From NCBI RefSeq assembly GCF_019237615.1, contig NZ_JAFAGT010000097.1:1-46621 (forward strand): a stretch of DNA of 46,621 bases, read 5' to 3'. The position numbers were made by a program, and so were the translations under genes. Position 1 is the stretch's first letter. The number at the start of each line of letters is the position of its first letter. Shown piece by piece: positions 43,679 to 46,621 of the stretch. The DNA is from Roseateles sp. Lineage in GTDB: Bacteria; Pseudomonadota; Gammaproteobacteria; Burkholderiales; Burkholderiaceae_C. The notes beneath the pieces are model-generated. The model was not told the DNA's origin, searched no databases, and saw nothing but the letters and a program-made list of their open reading frames with translations.

Positions 43679-46621
43679 ATGCTTTCTCAGCTGTATTTTC
43701 ATATGTCTATCCAATATTCCGGTTTCAAGCCTGTTCAAAAACCCATCGCACTGGCCGTTCTTGGCCTGATCCTGGCGCAGCATGCTGCGGCGCAGCAAAC
43801 CTCGGCCGAAAGTAAGTCCGAAACCACGGCGCAATCCACCGCCGCGAAAACCGAAGCCACGCAAAAGCTGGATACGGTCGTTGTGACCTCCGGCTCCCGC
43901 ATCAAGCGTGACGCCTTCAGCTCGCCCGCCCCCATCCAGGTCATCAAGAACGAAGACGCCGCGCTGGCGGGCTTCACGTCGACGGCCCAGGTCCTGCAAA
44001 GCACGGCCGTGACCGGCGGCGCCGGCCAGATCAACAACGCATTCGGCGGCTATGTCACCGACGGTGGCCCGGGTGCCAACACGGTCGGCCTGCGCGGTTT
44101 CGCGCCGACCCGCTCGCTGGTGCTGCTGAACGGCCGCCGCATGTCGCCCTCGGGCACCCGTGGTTCGGTCGGCGCCGCTGACCTGAACACGCTGCCCAAC
44201 GCCATCGTCGACCGCATCGAAGTGCTGAAGGACGGCGCCTCGTCCATCTACGGCTCCGACGCGGTGGCCGGCGTGATCAACATCATCACGAAGAAGGATC
44301 TGACCGACATCCGCCTCGACGCCTCTGTGTCCCAGACGGAGCATGGCGGCGGCAACGCCTACAACTTCTCCGCGGCAGGTGGCATGGTCTCGGACCATTC
44401 GCGTTTCCTGGTCTCGTACAACTTCAACGAGAACACCCGCATGACGCTGGGCCAGCGTGACTGGACCCGTTGCAACACCGACTACCGTCGCACCAGCGTG
44501 AATGGCACCGTCGGCGAATGGGGCAGCTGGGACTTCAAGGACCCGCTGACCGGCCAGGCCAAGTGCTACCCGATCACGGATACGGGTTCCAACGGCACGA
44601 GCCTCAACACCATCGGCACCAACAGCGTTGCCGGCACCGGTGCCGCAGGTTCGGTGGGCACGAGCTTCGACCGCTGGCGTCCCAACTCCGCCATCACGGG
44701 CAATATGGCCGGCTGGGAGGGCGTGGGCGGCGGCAGCAACAACCTCAACGTCCGCGATACCTTCGACCCGCGCATGATGAACAACGCGGTGATGTCGCCG
44801 GTGCGCAACCACAACCTCTATGCCCAGGGCGCGTTCGACGTGCCGGCGCTGGGCGGTGACGCCGAGGCCTACTGGGAACTGCTGTTCAACCGTCGCGACT
44901 CGTCGCAGGTCGGCTTCCGCCAGCTGGCGCTGGACTACGCCAAGGGCAGCCCGCTGATCCCGGCCAGCCTGGCCTTCAGCACGCTCCAGTCGGCGCCTAC
45001 GTCGCTCACCAACGGTGCCGCGCTGGGTGTGCGCGCCTTCATCGGTGCCGGCAACAGCTTCTCCAGCCAAGCCGTGGACTTCACGCGCGCCGTCGCCGGC
45101 CTGCGTGGCTCGTTCGCCAAGATCAGCTGGGACTACGACGTCTCGGTGACCCACAGTGAGAGCCGTGGCTCCTATACGTTCGACGGCTTCCGCACCGACC
45201 GCCTGGCGCAGAGCCTGAACGTCGTGTCCAACGGCAGCGGCGGCTTCAACTGCGTCAATACGGCCAATGGCTGCGTGGCCGCACCGGCCCTGAGCTCCTC
45301 CGTGGTGGGTGGCAAGTTGCCGGCGGCATGGCTGGGCTTCGTCTACGGCAACTACACCGGCGTGACCAAGTACAAGGAAGACGTGGTGACGGCTTCGACG
45401 ACCGGCAAGCTCTTTGCGCTGCCCTATGGCAACGTGCAGGGCGCGATCGGTGCGGAGTTCCGTCGCAACTCCATCGACGACACCCCGTCGATCGACCAGC
45501 AGACCGCCAACATCTACAACTTCACGTCCTCCACACCGACGCGCGGCAGCGACCAGGCGACCGACGTGTTCGCCGAAGTGGAAGTGCCGCTGCTGAAGAA
45601 CCTGCCGGCCGCCCATGAGTTGACGCTGAATGCCTCCGCCCGCCTGGCCGACTACAAGTCCTACGGCTCTGGCACCACGCACAAGATCGGCGCGCTGTGG
45701 TCGCCCGTCAAGTGGGTCTCGCTGCGCGGCACCAGCGGCACCTCGTACCGCGCCCCGGCGCTGTTCGAGCAGTTCGTCGGTGCCACGACCAGCTTCGCGA
45801 ACGCTTCGACCGACCCCTGCAACACCCCGTCCGCTGGCAGCGTGCGCGCCACCAACTGCGCGAGCGAAGGCCTGCCGGCTGACTTCGCGCAGAAGAACAG
45901 CGTTACCTCCATCACCAAGGGTGGTCGCGAGTCGGGCCTGGCTGCGGAAACCTCGAAGAACTCGTCGTGGGGCCTGATCCTGCAGCCGGCGCTGCCGACC
46001 GGCTGGGGTGATCTGTCCGTTGCGCTGGACCGTTTCGACATCCAGGTCGACAACGGCGTGTCGCGCGTCACCACCGGCTCCATCCTGACGCTGTGCTACG
46101 ACGACCCGGCCTTCCGCAAGGGCGGCGGCTTCTGCAACCTGATCACGCGTGATCAGAATACCGGCGCGCTGACGGTCAACAACAGCTACATCAACCTCGC
46201 GACCGACGTCGTGCGCGGCTATGACTACAACCTGCGCTATACGAACGACGTGGGTATCGGCAAGCTGCGCGTCAACATGTCGGCGACCGAGTACCACTCG
46301 CAAGCCAGCAAGGTCTTCGCGACCGACCCGCTGACCCAGAACAACGGCCGCATCGGGCTGCCGCGCTGGTCTGGTGCGCTGGACGTGAACTACGCGGTCA
46401 AGGGCTGGAACGTCTACTACGGCATGGAGTGGGTCGGCAAGACGTCGAGCTACGAGTACTACCAGCGCCGGAATCCGACGTCCACGGCCTACAACCCGGA
46501 CACGAGCATCTACAAGCTGAACACGCCTGACTACTTCCTGCACTCGGTGTCGCTGTCCTACAGCGACTCCGTCAGCAAGTGGAAGACCACGGTCGGCGTG
46601 CGCAACCTCGCGGACAAGACC
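43679..46621 (+). CDS. Large TonB-dependent receptor, 3' end outside the window
   Basis: An open frame of at least 981 residues that continues past the right edge. Two in-frame ATGs are possible, 43679 and 43703; the second gives a neater signal peptide (IALAVLGLILAQHAAAQ). After a Thr/Ala/Lys linker comes LDTVVVTSGSRIKRDAFSSP, then the plug with VGLRGFAPTRSLVLLNGRR, VDRIEVLKDGASSIYGSDA and VAGVINIITKK. This places it with the large receptors (about 1000 residues) that often import oligosaccharides, peptides or plant-derived compounds. Later segments such as GTSYRAPALFEQFV belong to the barrel. Its codon use is somewhat less GC-extreme than its neighbours. The cargo is unknown. Confidence 0.9.
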   Translation, partial: MLSQLYFHMSIQYSGFKPVQKPIALAVLGLILAQHAAAQQTSAESKSETTAQSTAAKTEATQKLDTVVVTSGSRIKRDAFSSPAPIQVIKNEDAALAGFTSTAQVLQSTAVTGGAGQINNAFGGYVTDGGPGANTVGLRGFAPTRSLVLLNGRRMSPSGTRGSVGAADLNTLPNAIVDRIEVLKDGASSIYGSDAVAGVINIITKKDLTDIRLDASVSQTEHGGGNAYNFSAAGGMVSDHSRFLVSYNFNENTRMTLGQRDWTRCNTDYRRTSVNGTVGEWGSWDFKDPLTGQAKCYPITDTGSNGTSLNTIGTNSVAGTGAAGSVGTSFDRWRPNSAITGNMAGWEGVGGGSNNLNVRDTFDPRMMNNAVMSPVRNHNLYAQGAFDVPALGGDAEAYWELLFNRRDSSQVGFRQLALDYAKGSPLIPASLAFSTLQSAPTSLTNGAALGVRAFIGAGNSFSSQAVDFTRAVAGLRGSFAKISWDYDVSVTHSESRGSYTFDGFRTDRLAQSLNVVSNGSGGFNCVNTANGCVAAPALSSSVVGGKLPAAWLGFVYGNYTGVTKYKEDVVTASTTGKLFALPYGNVQGAIGAEFRRNSIDDTPSIDQQTANIYNFTSSTPTRGSDQATDVFAEVEVPLLKNLPAAHELTLNASARLADYKSYGSGTTHKIGALWSPVKWVSLRGTSGTSYRAPALFEQFVGATTSFANASTDPCNTPSAGSVRATNCASEGLPADFAQKNSVTSITKGGRESGLAAETSKNSSWGLILQPALPTGWGDLSVALDRFDIQVDNGVSRVTTGSILTLCYDDPAFRKGGGFCNLITRDQNTGALTVNNSYINLATDVVRGYDYNLRYTNDVGIGKLRVNMSATEYHSQASKVFATDPLTQNNGRIGLPRWSGALDVNYAVKGWNVYYGMEWVGKTSSYEYYQRRNPTSTAYNPDTSIYKLNTPDYFLHSVSLSYSDSVSKWKTTVGVRNLADKT

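Noticed and set aside
43427-46543. 1038-codon open frame on the minus strand
   Set aside because: It is antisense to the clear TonB receptor frame on the plus strand, has no recognisable domain and is explained by GC-rich third positions.

Overview
The window is GC-rich throughout, with long stop-free antisense frames of the kind high third-position GC produces. Its gene content suggests a Gram-negative betaproteobacterium of the order Burkholderiales, perhaps the Roseateles/Rubrivivax/Methylibium neighbourhood. That placement is an inference from gene style: porin and TonB-receptor types, PQQ-alcohol genes, Cox-type molybdoenzyme. No rRNA or tRNA was seen.

Region 1 (1-1.4 kb) holds the end of a PIN-domain (VapC-like) gene and an MNT nucleotidyltransferase/HEPN pair that looks like a toxin-antitoxin module. 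A perfect inverted repeat overlaps the MNT start codon.

Region 2 (1.6-21.8 kb) is a PQQ-dependent alcohol oxidation island. It holds a porin, two TonB receptors (one closely resembling the PQQ importer PqqU/YncD), a quinoprotein-associated beta-propeller, a periplasmic binding protein, cytochrome c-550 (PedF type), an AcoR-type sigma-54 activator, pqqB, a set of ExbB/ExbD-like and other envelope proteins, a NarL-type histidine kinase/response regulator pair, a HiPIP, the quinoprotein dehydrogenase with a lanthanide-type active site, an aldehyde dehydrogenase and a DUF779 protein. Five good -24/-12 promoters (GG-N10-GC) stand before the porin, cytochrome, pqqB, quinoprotein and aldehyde dehydrogenase genes. 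The AcoR-like protein in the middle is their obvious candidate activator. The implied flow is alcohol through the porin, oxidation by the periplasmic quinoprotein, electrons to cytochrome c-550 (and perhaps the HiPIP), and aldehyde oxidised in the cytoplasm. PQQ would be supplied by import and/or by synthesis.

Region 3 (21.8-26.4 kb) is a minus-strand muropeptide-salvage operon: murQ, an AmpG-like transporter, a NagX-like membrane acyltransferase and a GH10-like lipoprotein.

Region 4 (26.5-28.6 kb) is a bufferin-type RiPP cluster: a cysteine-rich precursor, an MNIO (DUF692) enzyme and a DUF2063 partner. It is followed by a 1098-residue cyclase/ATPase/TPR signalling protein.

Region 5 (32-38 kb) is mixed: periplasmic peroxiredoxin plus amidase, two GSTs, an NTF2-like protein, a MerR/TipAS regulator with its 19-bp operator, and a YXW-rich secreted protein.

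Region 6 (37.9-43.3 kb) is a form II Cox-like molybdenum hydroxylase operon with a divergent XdhC maturation gene, plus an esterase-like protein whose catalytic Ser position is Gly. The window ends inside a third, large TonB-dependent receptor gene.
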